Positions 1-7,782 of a DNA stretch of 64,000 bases are shown piece after piece. The first letter of the stretch is position 1. Every line of letters starts with the position of its first letter. Made by a program: the position numbers and the translations under genes. Location of the stretch: positions 558,001 through 622,000 of the forward strand of contig NZ_WOCD01000001.1 of NCBI RefSeq assembly GCF_009728465.1, read 5' to 3'. This DNA is from Psychrosphaera haliotis. Lineage in GTDB: Bacteria > Pseudomonadota > Gammaproteobacteria > Enterobacterales > Alteromonadaceae. The notes under the pieces were generated by a model. That model saw only the letters and a list, made by a program, of their open reading frames with translations. It made no database searches and was not told the DNA's origin.

Positions 1-147
1 GGTTGGTTTTTCGCCTCTGCATTCATTAACGGCTTCTCCAACCTCTGAAGATATTAACGCTAAGGCTTCTAAAACCGACTTGTTATTGTGCCAGCCCATT
101 TTCTCGACCCAATCATAATTGCGTTTTGCCATGTCATTAATGTTCAT
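1..147 (-). CDS. MazG-like nucleotide pyrophosphohydrolase, N-terminal part
   Basis: The gene runs off the left edge of the window, so only the first 49 residues are present. They contain LISSEVGEAVNECRG at residues 31-45, which resembles the first metal-binding helix (ExxE) of all-alpha MazG-like NTP pyrophosphohydrolases. Enzymes of this family hydrolyse (d)NTPs to monophosphates and pyrophosphate, often as house-cleaning enzymes or in phage and accessory loci. The chosen start is MNINDMAKRN; a second Met at residue 6 is possible. The rest of the active site lies outside the window, so the specific substrate cannot be judged. Confidence 0.6.
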   Translation of the reverse strand, partial: MNINDMAKRNYDWVEKMGWHNNKSVLEALALISSEVGEAVNECRGEKPT

Positions 148-278
148 TTTATTGCCTTATAAAAAGTTGGATCGTTTTTAACGAGCTTTGCTATGTTATA
201 ATAAGCCGCATTAAGGTGTGCTCAAGCTGGTTTGATTGCACACATCGTTTTAGTTCAAAGAGTTACAGGTACATCATA

Positions 279-698
279 ATGAGCACAGAAGAAATTTATC
301 AAAATAATCCATTACATGGAACCAGCCTTGAGCAGGTCGTTACAGAGTTAGTAGAACATTACGGGTTTGAAATTCTTTTTGCTTACCTCAAACTTGCGTG
401 TTTTAAAAACAGACCAACGATTGAATCGAGCATCAAGTTCTTAAAGAAGACTGAATGGGCGCGAGAAAAGTTAGAGGCGTTTTATTTATATAAACTTAAA
501 AACTTACCAAAGCCTGATGATTCAGAGTACGACAAGCCACCTCGCGACCGTATCGTACCATTAACAGATAAGCCGAGAGCGCCTCGTGAGTTGAGCTTAG
601 AAGACGCAGAGCGTGTAGAATATAACAAGCAAAAGAAAAATGCGGCCAGAGCGATTCGTCAGAAACGTTCAACTGACTTTAACCCTTGGGGCGTATAG
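279..698 (+). CDS. VF530 family (DUF2132) putative DNA-binding protein
   Basis: This 139-residue protein opens with a VF530/DUF2132 domain at about residues 8-70. The family signature is visible as NNPLHGTSLEQVVTELVEHYG, then LACFKNRPTIESSIKFLKKTEWAREKLEAFYL split around the middle. The family is small, helical and suspected to bind DNA; its role is unknown. The roughly 70-residue tail is rich in Lys, Arg and Pro and ends in NPWGV; it looks unstructured and basic, consistent with nucleic-acid contact (inference). The start MSTEEIYQ is chosen because the conserved domain begins right after it. A longer reading frame adds 21 residues with no family similarity. Confidence 0.85.
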   Translation: MSTEEIYQNNPLHGTSLEQVVTELVEHYGFEILFAYLKLACFKNRPTIESSIKFLKKTEWAREKLEAFYLYKLKNLPKPDDSEYDKPPRDRIVPLTDKPRAPRELSLEDAERVEYNKQKKNAARAIRQKRSTDFNPWGV

Positions 699-735
699 AA
701 GTTTACTCCCTTTGGTTTGAACTGCTTGTATCAAT

Positions 736-1167
736 TTATGTAAGCAGTTCAATAGCTGCCTGTACTTTTCTAAGATAGTCATTTTTATCAAACACTAACG
801 CAGGAAATTCTTTGTACCTCCAATACAAACCATCGGCTTTTTTTGATTTATCGTCTCGGTTTGGGTTGCTCCATTGGTTCCAGTATACAAAGTCTTCACA
901 AAAACTTACTTCCACGCTTAGTACCCAACATTGCCATTCACCGCAGTCACATACTAACGGAAAAATCCTGCCCGGCGTTTCTAACATTGACCGATTTAAA
1001 CCTACAGTATTGAGGCCTGGGACATAACTACCATTAATAGAATCACTGTAACGCAGTTCAAACTCCGTGACTTTTGACAACAAAGATTCGCCATCAACTA
1101 CCACGTCAAATACTGGACCTAAACCTGGATACTCGCCGTGCGGTATCAACTCAAATTGATTCAACAT
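736..1167 (-). CDS. Conserved hypothetical protein with CDCG...CW motif
   Basis: No name can be given. The 143-residue protein has no signal peptide or membrane segment. Its most distinctive part is the Cys-rich stretch LVCDCGEWQCWVLSVEV near residues 71-87, followed by WNQWSNPNRDD and FPALVFDKNDYLRKV near the C-terminus. I recall uncharacterised bacterial proteins with the same layout (CxCG...CW, then W...F.xPxR, then FDxxxY), but cannot name a family from memory. The gene converges on the VF530 gene with a gap of about 37 bases. Confidence 0.7.
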   Translation of the reverse strand: MLNQFELIPHGEYPGLGPVFDVVVDGESLLSKVTEFELRYSDSINGSYVPGLNTVGLNRSMLETPGRIFPLVCDCGEWQCWVLSVEVSFCEDFVYWNQWSNPNRDDKSKKADGLYWRYKEFPALVFDKNDYLRKVQAAIELLT

Positions 1168-1258
1168 TATATTTCGATTTTCTGAAAGTATGTTTAGTTA
1201 GTTTAACTAGCTGGTTTTTATTGGGCAATAAATATGTGGATGGCTGCTAATCTTCTAT

Positions 1259-1308
1259 TGGGCCAGAGAGAAACTGATTATAAAAGACTCCTGCCTTATT
1301 ATACCCGA
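1259..1308 (-). repeat. Decayed fragment of a tRNA-Ser-associated hairpin repeat
   Basis: A 22-base segment (1276-1297) matches 9244-9265 with one mismatch and in the same orientation. The flanking bases also resemble each other (GGCCAGAGAG here, GGCGGAGAG there). It is read as a degenerate partial copy of the 128-bp element beside the tRNA-Ser gene at 9.4 kb. It lies between two unrelated hypothetical genes, where the accessory stretch begins. Confidence 0.55.
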
Positions 1309-1368
1309 TCGAAAACCACAGAATATCAAACTAATGCTTCCTATTAACAACAAAGCTACGCAAATCGA

Positions 1369-1818
1369 TTATGGTTTACCTTTATTAACAACCAACGAAT
1401 ACTTAAGGTGAATACGCTTTTCAGCTTCATCTAAATTTATGGCTAATATATACAAGTCCATTACGTCATTGAATAGAGAGAGTATCAAGTCAAAGAAGCC
1501 TGATGACTTAAACTTAGAATACTGCTCGTCTGAAATATCCCACTGGCTATAGTCGTAATTGAGCGTTAAATCGCGCTTGGTTTTGCTTTGAGCACATGTA
1601 ACCAGTTTGTTGCTACAACAGTTTAAAATAGAGTTTGAATTACTTTCTGTCGCGTTATCCAGGCATAGACTTACTTCTCTACTGTATTCCATGGTAAAGC
1701 TTTGATCAGTAACCACCGAATCAAATTGTTTAAGCAATTGCTGAATACGAACTATTGCAAACTCAGACGTTTCGTTTTCATTACCTCGGCTAAACCTTGC
1801 ACCTGTCATATTAATCAT
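1369..1818 (-). CDS. Hypothetical protein
   Basis: I do not recognise this 149-residue protein. It has no signal peptide or membrane segment. The N-terminal third contains a likely helix (EFAIVRIQQLLKQFDSVV), the middle holds four Cys including a CC pair, and the C-terminal third is helical (FFDLILSLFNDVMDLYILAINLDEA split). The start MINMTGARFSRG is chosen because a strong AGGAGG ribosome site lies eight bases upstream; a GTG two codons earlier would be too close to it. The gene is AT-rich and stands alone at the start of the accessory stretch. Confidence 0.6.
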   Translation of the reverse strand: MINMTGARFSRGNENETSEFAIVRIQQLLKQFDSVVTDQSFTMEYSREVSLCLDNATESNSNSILNCCSNKLVTCAQSKTKRDLTLNYDYSQWDISDEQYSKFKSSGFFDLILSLFNDVMDLYILAINLDEAEKRIHLKYSLVVNKGKP

Positions 1819-1922
1819 CTTCACAGCCTCCTTTTTTTCATGTACTTTAATCAGGCTGGCGACACAATATGTCGCAAGAAAACGTAATCTAATTGCATTA
1901 ATAGATTCATCAGAATAGGAAG

Positions 1923-2291
1923 TTGATTATCAAAGTCGGTATTTTTTGGTTTTACCAGCAGAAACTTATTGCAAGATCCATAAAGAGTTCAGCACTTGCC
2001 GCTGATTCAATGGGACTCATCGACAGCCCATTTCAACACATCACCGAATGGGAATCTCACCAATTATATTTACCCGACTATAAAGAGCTGCGTGCAAGTG
2101 AATATCAAGAATATCCTCGTGGCCGTGTCGTTTTTTCCCAACAAAGTCGCCGTGCCATTATCTATATGGATAAATCTTTATTCAGTGCGGAAAACAAGCA
2201 AAAAATCAAAGCATATTTCGAAATCACCGACTGCCTAGTTTTATGGAAAGCCGATCCTCATTATCGCGTATTTAGTGATACAGGTTATTAA
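1923..2291 (+). CDS. Hypothetical protein, partner of WYL regulator
   Basis: This 122-residue protein starts with IIKVGIFWFYQQKLIA and carries a central block YPRGRVVFSQQSRRAIIYMDK, then ends in KADPHYRVFSDTGY. I recall similar small conserved proteins but cannot name a domain. It ends ten bases before the start of the WYL-domain regulator, whose ribosome site overlaps this stop, so the two are almost surely co-transcribed. The start is a TTG with AGGA only a few bases upstream, so the exact start is uncertain. Function unknown. Confidence 0.65.
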   Translation: MIIKVGIFWFYQQKLIARSIKSSALAADSMGLIDSPFQHITEWESHQLYLPDYKELRASEYQEYPRGRVVFSQQSRRAIIYMDKSLFSAENKQKIKAYFEITDCLVLWKADPHYRVFSDTGY

Positions 2292-2301
2292 AGGAAACAA
2301 C

Positions 2302-3285
2302 ATGCCAGCAAAAACAATTTCCACGCTCCACCGAATTTTAGAAATGTTAAAAGTGGTGCCCGTTTATCCCAGGTTTATTCATTCTAAAGACGTATGCACT
2401 CACTTAAATACCATTGACGCTGGTGTATCAAAGCGGACCGTTGAACGTGATTTAATGGCTTTAACCGAAGTAGTGGGATTAACCTTTGGCGACTCACCTG
2501 ATGGATATAAATGGTCATTTTCTTTTGACTCAAGCTTTCAATTTATTCCGGCTCTGAGTGCAGAAGAAGCGTTGTCTTTAAAGCTGGTTCAGCAGCACTT
2601 AAAATTATTCCTGCCAAGCACGAGCTTTGAAAAGTTGAATGCATTGTTCAAGAAATCCGACGATGTACTCAGGCGTGATCCCGATACAAAAAATTGGCCA
2701 AGTTTAGTGCAAACAATGCCACCGTCATTTACACCGACACTTAATGAGATCAATCAAACTATAATCGACAATGTCTATGCCGCATTAATGCAAAAACGTG
2801 TTTTGCAGATCAAATATGCGAACAAACCTAAAACCTACAAGATAAAACCACTTGGGGTCGTGATCAGAGATAAAAAGATGGTATTGGCTTGTATATATGA
2901 AGGCTTCGAAAATGTCAGGAACATACTCGTCCATCGCATTAATGATTCAGAATTATCCGATGAGACTTTTTCTGACAGTATCAACATGAGCAAGTATGTA
3001 GATGATCAAGCGACTGCAGTGACACTATCGAAACAAAAAATCGACGTTGAATTTCACGCCAAAGGCTATGTAAAACAACTGCTCGAAGAGAGTGTGTTTG
3101 ATGAAACGCAAGTCATTGAAGAGCTCGATGAAACTTGGAGCAAAGCCACTATGTCGGTGATGCATACCGTCGAGTTAGAAAACTGGTTATTGAGCCAACT
3201 TCAAAATATAAAAATTATCGGCCCCTCAGTGTTAAAAGAACGCGTGATTAAAAAAGCGCTGGATGGCGTGGCGCTGAATCAGTAA
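2302..3285 (+). CDS. WYL domain-containing transcriptional regulator
   Basis: The 327-residue protein has an N-terminal winged-helix segment (STLHRILEMLKVVP, then VSKRTVERDLMALTE as recognition helix), a WYL domain at about residues 155-225 (ALMQKRVLQIKYANKPK ... IKPLGVVIRDKKMVLACIYEG) and a C-terminal WCX-type extension (VDVEFHAKGYV-like stretch followed by VELENWLLSQL). WYL proteins sense ligands or nucleic acids and often control phage-defence or DNA-damage loci. The start is set by the AAGGAAA ribosome site six bases upstream. It sits in a nuclease-rich accessory stretch, so a role in regulating some of those genes is plausible but not shown. Confidence 0.88.
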   Translation: MPAKTISTLHRILEMLKVVPVYPRFIHSKDVCTHLNTIDAGVSKRTVERDLMALTEVVGLTFGDSPDGYKWSFSFDSSFQFIPALSAEEALSLKLVQQHLKLFLPSTSFEKLNALFKKSDDVLRRDPDTKNWPSLVQTMPPSFTPTLNEINQTIIDNVYAALMQKRVLQIKYANKPKTYKIKPLGVVIRDKKMVLACIYEGFENVRNILVHRINDSELSDETFSDSINMSKYVDDQATAVTLSKQKIDVEFHAKGYVKQLLEESVFDETQVIEELDETWSKATMSVMHTVELENWLLSQLQNIKIIGPSVLKERVIKKALDGVALNQ

Positions 3286-3329
3286 CTAAAATTTTAATCA
3301 TAATGTGTATAAAAAGAAGGTTAACTTTT

Positions 3330-4070
3330 ATGTCTAAAATGAATGAACAACTCCAAAACCTATATTCAAATAAATGGCCTTTGGTTACTGAAAGAGTTCA
3401 AGACAAAGCCGTATCCCCTGCAGCCCAACCATTACTAATAAAAGTAAATGAACAATATGAAAATGCGAGATTAAAAGTCATTATATTTGGCCAAGAAACT
3501 GATGGGTGGCATGAGGAATTTAATTCATATCAAGCATCCGTAGAGCAACTAATGGATCGATACTACCGATACTTCAACAGACTCAGTGAAGGAGGGAAAA
3601 AGCGGCAAAAAAGAGCTTTTTGGGGCAACAAGAACTTCAATTTCTTTGCGGAAAACCTCGCCCCGAAGAAAGACGTTGAATTTCTTTGGAACAATATTTC
3701 AAAGATTGGAAATAATGAGGCTCGTAAAGGTAAGCCACACAAGTCAATAAGAGTGCTTGAGCGTGAGTATTTCAATGTTATCAGAGAAGAGGTAGAGATA
3801 TTAAAACCTGACTTAATTATATTTACTACTGGTAAACGAGACAGCTATATTCGGCACATATTCGGTGACAAGACTTCATTTGCCCCCCTACTCTATTTAC
3901 AAGATGGAAAACCTGCAAATGAGACGCTTAATTTAATAGCAGAGGTCAGTCTTGAAGACTTTCCAGCAATTAGTGCAATCCGAGTTGAACACCCGAATAG
4001 GCGAACACTAGATAAAGCGTTAATTTTAAAACTAATAGAAAATTGCTGGAATAAAAAGCGATCCCAATAG
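3330..4070 (+). CDS. Uracil-DNA glycosylase-like fold hypothetical protein
   Basis: This 246-residue protein has a layout reminiscent of the uracil-DNA glycosylase superfamily: LKVIIFGQETDGW at residues 48-60 where the family has its GQxP loop, ILKPDLIIFTTGKRD in the second half, and VEHPNRR near the C-terminus where the family has its HPS loop. The usual catalytic residues are not clearly conserved, so glycosylase activity is not claimed. The start follows an AGAAGG ribosome site. It lies 44 bases after the WYL regulator on the same strand and may share its transcript. Low-level similarity only; could be an unrelated fold. Confidence 0.65.
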   Translation: MSKMNEQLQNLYSNKWPLVTERVQDKAVSPAAQPLLIKVNEQYENARLKVIIFGQETDGWHEEFNSYQASVEQLMDRYYRYFNRLSEGGKKRQKRAFWGNKNFNFFAENLAPKKDVEFLWNNISKIGNNEARKGKPHKSIRVLEREYFNVIREEVEILKPDLIIFTTGKRDSYIRHIFGDKTSFAPLLYLQDGKPANETLNLIAEVSLEDFPAISAIRVEHPNRRTLDKALILKLIENCWNKKRSQ

Positions 4071-4138
4071 ATGGCTAACCATGGAATAGGCCAATTGAAT
4101 GGTGCAGAATTGTCAGATCTAATCTGAGTTAGCCCTCC

Positions 4139-4843
4139 TTAGCAATTTAGATACTTGATTGGGTTTACAGCTCCTTTTGAAAAGAAAGAGGAAATTAATT
4201 TATACATTAATTCATTTCTTAGCACTTCATTTGCCAGCACACCATTAAAGCCCCAGCGAGTTTTACCTTCTATTTCTACGGGGAACCACTCGTGAATTTT
4301 GTACACTTCTCTGGTCAAACCGCGATATGTAGCGACAACAAACTTAGCCTGATTTTTTCTTTCACCTATTACCCATGACTTTCTTGTTGCATCATAAAGT
4401 TTATTTTCTGTAATTTCTCTGTAATAGCGTTTATTAATATTGATTAGTATGAGCGGTATATCCGTTTTAAAGGTTTCTGCGTTGTACATAGCATTAATTT
4501 CTTCAGCAGTTTTAATTCCATAGTCACTAGAATAATGCCCACCTTGCTGGTTTGATAAATTACCCATGCCGATAAAATCCAAAATTGATGCTTCCACCTC
4601 AAATGCTGACTTTTCACTTAAACCATGGTGTAGAACGTAATGCTTGACAGTTAACCCTGATGAAATAATATCTCTTATTCTATCTAGCTTTTCCGTTTTC
4701 CCATCAGAATCAATAGCACAATCTAAGTGGTTAAACACCCTATTGCCTGTCCCCTTACCAACATAAAAAACATCTCCATTATGAGGGTCTTGTAAGTAAT
4801 AAACATAAAATCCAAGTTGCTCTATAACTGATTGTGAAAACAC
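4139..4843 (-). CDS. GIY-YIG (LEM-3-like) nuclease domain protein
   Basis: The 234-residue protein opens with a GIY-YIG-type domain: GFYVYYLQDP at residues 11-20 (the GIY strand), FYVGKGTGNRVFNHL at 26-40 (the YIG strand with the catalytic Arg at 35 and a His at 39) and a Glu in FEVEASILDF near residue 84 that would bind metal. The arrangement FYVGKGxGNR..H is that of the LEM-3-like GIY-YIG group. Residues 110-234 form a second module with RWGFNG. The GTG start is chosen for its GGAG five bases upstream; a TTG start nine codons earlier lacks a site. Nuclease activity is inferred from the motifs. Confidence 0.8.
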   Translation of the reverse strand: MFSQSVIEQLGFYVYYLQDPHNGDVFYVGKGTGNRVFNHLDCAIDSDGKTEKLDRIRDIISSGLTVKHYVLHHGLSEKSAFEVEASILDFIGMGNLSNQQGGHYSSDYGIKTAEEINAMYNAETFKTDIPLILININKRYYREITENKLYDATRKSWVIGERKNQAKFVVATYRGLTREVYKIHEWFPVEIEGKTRWGFNGVLANEVLRNELMYKLISSFFSKGAVNPIKYLNC

Positions 4844-4917
4844 GCCTTCTCCAAATGTACTTAACGCCAACTAAGATGGCAAAAGTGAGTAAATTACTGT
4901 ACAGAATAAACCAGTTA

Positions 4918-5390
4918 TTACTTGAAAGCCTTGTTTCTATCAGCCTTTATTAAAAACATATCTGGCCACATCTGGTGAATGTTAACTTTCCAATTCTCAT
5001 CAATCCTTCCACCATCATGAAGTCTTAACCAATATGGCCAATATTTCTTTACCTTTTTTCCTGTTTTATTTAGCTCAATTGGTTGAAATCTTTTGATGAA
5101 GGAATCACCCAAAAGTTCTACTCGCTCACCACTCTTAGCATTGGGGAAGGCTTCGTTAAGTTTATCTATGATTACTTCTTGATTCGTATAAGGGATTTCG
5201 CCATTTGACTTCAACTTGCGCCAAAGCAGTGCTCGCTCCATTGTCAGAGACTTTCGCTCACTGTTTAATTTATTAATAAGACTCTCTTCTGGAAAATCAA
5301 AGTCGTCATATTTCACCAACTCACTGTCTATTTCTGTATATAATTCCTCAATACGATTAGTAATAGACTCAATTTTTCTAATTCACTCAT
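4918..5390 (-). pseudogene. Frameshifted hypothetical protein with N-terminal coiled coil
   Basis: Two frames join into one 157-residue protein if one A is added to the five-A run (5373-5377, minus strand). The first frame gives MSELEK from an ATG with GGAG at good spacing, and the second continues IESITNRIEELYTEIDSEL and runs to the stop. The joined N-terminus has a heptad-like pattern. Without repair the downstream frame must start at a weak TTG. I do not recognise the family. The middle contains MERALLWRKLK and the C-terminal half WPYWLRLHDGG. It is the upstream neighbour of the GIY-YIG gene on the same strand, 74 bases away. Confidence 0.55.
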
Positions 5391-5471
5391 TGATTTCTCC
5401 ATAATGCAATAATCTAAGTAAAAGCAGTTGCAGGCTTTATTGTTAGTTTAAAAGTGTTAATAATATCTACC

Positions 5472-6935
5472 TCATTTTATTCGACGCAATTTGTCGAAAA
5501 TCTTCACCATCGCCCACGTATCCAACTTGCAATACTCTAGCAAGGCATGCCTGATTTGATCACGGTTCACTGAGTTTTTTAAGCGAGGCAAGTTAGCAAA
5601 GGTATCCATCGCCATGCCACCATTTTGAATGTCTAATTGCTTATAATCCAATTCCACGTCATTTGGGAACATAGCTGGTAAAATCGCTTTGATAGAAAAT
5701 GAACCATGAAAATCAGGATGATAAAAACCAAGTTTTCTAAAGGGCTCTATTAAATCAACAAAACGAGGAATTAACGCCAACAAGTTGTCTTTGTGCTCTG
5801 GTAAATATTGCGCCAACTCTTTAATGCGACTAATTTCGAAGGATTGATTAAAGGCCATAATTGAGCCCGTAGCTGGCAGATCTGCAAGCATCGCTTCAGC
5901 TATCGCTTTTCGAGGATCATAATATTCGTCGGCTAAAAACTCGTTGTGACTCAACTCACCGCATTGTTCTTCAATATGCAATGAATATTGAAACGGCATT
6001 TGTTGATAGGGCCGCTGTCCATCAAATCGAGGGATTGCTTCGTTAAACGTTTCAAAATCAAAATAACTAATCGGAAACTCAACTTTGCTCACAAAGGCTT
6101 GAACTTTATTGGGATCAACGTGCGTGGTTTGCTCCAAATAGGTATTAACTTGTAACTTTTGAGTTTTATTGAGCTTTATGTGCGCTTGGGCCTGCTGATA
6201 TGTGACCAGGCCATTTTGATAATACTGGTATTTTTTCGCTTTTTTTAGGCGATAAAGATTAAATACATTCGGTTTAGGTAAGTGGCGTCGACAGTATTTT
6301 GAGAAGTCACAAGGGTATGGATTTGAACAATGCAAACCGATATCAATAGAAGGCTCTTCTGGTTGATTTTTTGTATCTTGCAATTGGGCAATTTGAGGGA
6401 TCAAATTTTGCTCTGATTCTTGCACGTCCACGGTGATGTCCTTAATACAAAAGAGTTGTTTGATATCTAAATCACCTGCCCGAATATACTTGTTGTTAAC
6501 GTAAATGATATTAATACTTGCAATATCTAAGCGTTTTTTGACTGTCAAATACTGACAAGTAGCATCTTGAATATAAACGCCTTTGACTTTAGTTGAGCCT
6601 TTAACTTCGTATATGTGCCAGCCTCTAGCGTCTTTATGTAAGATATCGACACTCGCAAAAATTCCATTTCCTTTAAATGTCGCCTCATAAATTGTGTGTT
6701 CACCTTGCTCAATTAGCGATTGGGTCTGCGAGCACATCGATTCCAATTTATTGCGATGAAATTCAACTAACGCTCCACCAGGAAAGAGTTGTTGAGCGAG
6801 CTCACCAATTGAAGTGCCCTGTTCAAATCGTCCTTCCACCTTGTTAGGTAGTTGACGCTCTTCTGGCTTATGCGATTTTAACCACAATGACTTCTCACAT
6901 TGTAAGCCACGCATGATTTGCGATTTGCTTAACAT
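5472..6935 (-). CDS. DUF2779 protein: Cas4-like Fe-S nuclease fused to DEDD exonuclease
   Basis: This 487-residue protein looks like a two-domain nuclease. The first half has a PD-(D/E)xK core with Asp97, then YEVKG at 109-113 and a Gln-Tyr pair in ATCQYL. Four Cys at 13, 203, 209 and 215 (one N-terminal, then a C-x5-C-x5-C group) match the Fe-S cluster pattern of Cas4/AddB-type nucleases. The second half has DFET at 293-296, FNQSFE at 362-367 and CKLDTWAM around Asp472, the set expected of a DEDD 3'-5' exonuclease. It follows the DnaQ-like gene by 30 bases on the same strand. No CRISPR array is present, so this is not a CRISPR Cas4. Confidence 0.85.
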   Translation of the reverse strand: MLSKSQIMRGLQCEKSLWLKSHKPEERQLPNKVEGRFEQGTSIGELAQQLFPGGALVEFHRNKLESMCSQTQSLIEQGEHTIYEATFKGNGIFASVDILHKDARGWHIYEVKGSTKVKGVYIQDATCQYLTVKKRLDIASINIIYVNNKYIRAGDLDIKQLFCIKDITVDVQESEQNLIPQIAQLQDTKNQPEEPSIDIGLHCSNPYPCDFSKYCRRHLPKPNVFNLYRLKKAKKYQYYQNGLVTYQQAQAHIKLNKTQKLQVNTYLEQTTHVDPNKVQAFVSKVEFPISYFDFETFNEAIPRFDGQRPYQQMPFQYSLHIEEQCGELSHNEFLADEYYDPRKAIAEAMLADLPATGSIMAFNQSFEISRIKELAQYLPEHKDNLLALIPRFVDLIEPFRKLGFYHPDFHGSFSIKAILPAMFPNDVELDYKQLDIQNGGMAMDTFANLPRLKNSVNRDQIRHALLEYCKLDTWAMVKIFDKLRRIK

Positions 6936-6965
6936 TAGCGATGCCTCAACAATTTCTTGTGCTCA

Positions 6966-7661
6966 TTAACGATTTCGCTCAACATCAAATGAAAATTCCC
7001 AACTGCTTTTATTCAAGTCACACTCTTTCATTTCTTTAAACCACACGTAATTTTTAGAGTCCCAGCGAAACCCTTGGTCTTTTGCTAGTTGCCTATCTTC
7101 TTTAGAGACTTTGGCTATCACTTTAACTTGTGGAGATTGCGCGCGTTCAATGATCTCTTGCCAGTCATAATCGCTGCAGACTTTTAGCATAGTGAGTACA
7201 TCAAAGAGCGCTCTATGAGCAAAAGGATTTAAAAAATTATGCTCGGCCGCAAGGTAGGTTAGCTTTTTTGTGCGAGACTTAAACGGCACATCAAACATAG
7301 TATCAATCCAGGGTAAATTGATATTCATTGAATATCTTGAAAGTGCTTTTTCGATAAATGGTTTATCAAAGTGATTGCCATTATGGGCGACTATGTACTG
7401 GCACTTTTCAGCTAACTTTAAAAACTCCATCAGCGCATATTTTTCTTCAAGTCCAAACTCAGTTAAGTCGGTATCTGTGATACCTGTTATGTTGACGATG
7501 GTTTTACTTAATGGAAGTTTGTCTGGTTGCACGACCAAATGATTTAGCATTGCGGCTGGCTTGTTTAAATCGATATCCCAAACGACTGCGCCAATTTCTA
7601 TGATTTCATCTTCTTCAAACGAAAGTCCGGTTGTTTCTAAATCTATTCCGAGTACGTACAT
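6966..7661 (-). CDS. DnaQ-like DEDDh 3'-5' exonuclease with C-terminal DUF5710-like module
   Basis: Residues 1-160 form a complete DEDDh exonuclease: DLETTG (Asp7, Glu9), HNGNHFD (Asp99) and HRALFD (His149, Asp154). The C-terminal 55 residues contain AKDQGFRWDSKNYVWFK, which resembles the short DUF5710-type module (AxxxGxRWDxxxxxWY) attached to assorted DNA-processing proteins. The enzyme is not the replicative epsilon subunit, since it lacks the clamp and alpha-binding tail and has a different neighbourhood. The next gene downstream is the Cas4/DEDD fusion, so the pair forms a two-nuclease operon. Substrate unknown. Confidence 0.88.
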   Translation of the reverse strand: MYVLGIDLETTGLSFEEDEIIEIGAVVWDIDLNKPAAMLNHLVVQPDKLPLSKTIVNITGITDTDLTEFGLEEKYALMEFLKLAEKCQYIVAHNGNHFDKPFIEKALSRYSMNINLPWIDTMFDVPFKSRTKKLTYLAAEHNFLNPFAHRALFDVLTMLKVCSDYDWQEIIERAQSPQVKVIAKVSKEDRQLAKDQGFRWDSKNYVWFKEMKECDLNKSSWEFSFDVERNR

Positions 7662-7756
7662 AAATATTCCTTTTATTTAAAATAGTATCACTGTGTTAAA
7701 GATATAATTCAATAACTTGCTACCTAAATTACCGCCAACTTGGTCTTCTTTAGGGC

Positions 7757-7782
7757 GTTGATAGGAAAAACCCCGTATCAAC
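7757..7782 (-). terminator. Hairpin right after the PcfJ-like gene
   Basis: Arms GTTGATA and TATCAAC (7 bp, extended by inner G-C pairs) begin at the base after the stop codon. There is no clear U-run, so it may be a transcript-end stabilising hairpin rather than a full intrinsic terminator. Confidence 0.4.

Noticed and set aside
5216-5404. Plus-strand frame opposite the frameshifted accessory gene
   Set aside because: Antisense shadow; the minus-strand reading gives a coherent helix and ribosome site.
5472-6935. Cas4 of a CRISPR system
   Set aside because: No repeats and no other cas gene are in the window; the DEDD half and context fit DUF2779 rather than Cas4.
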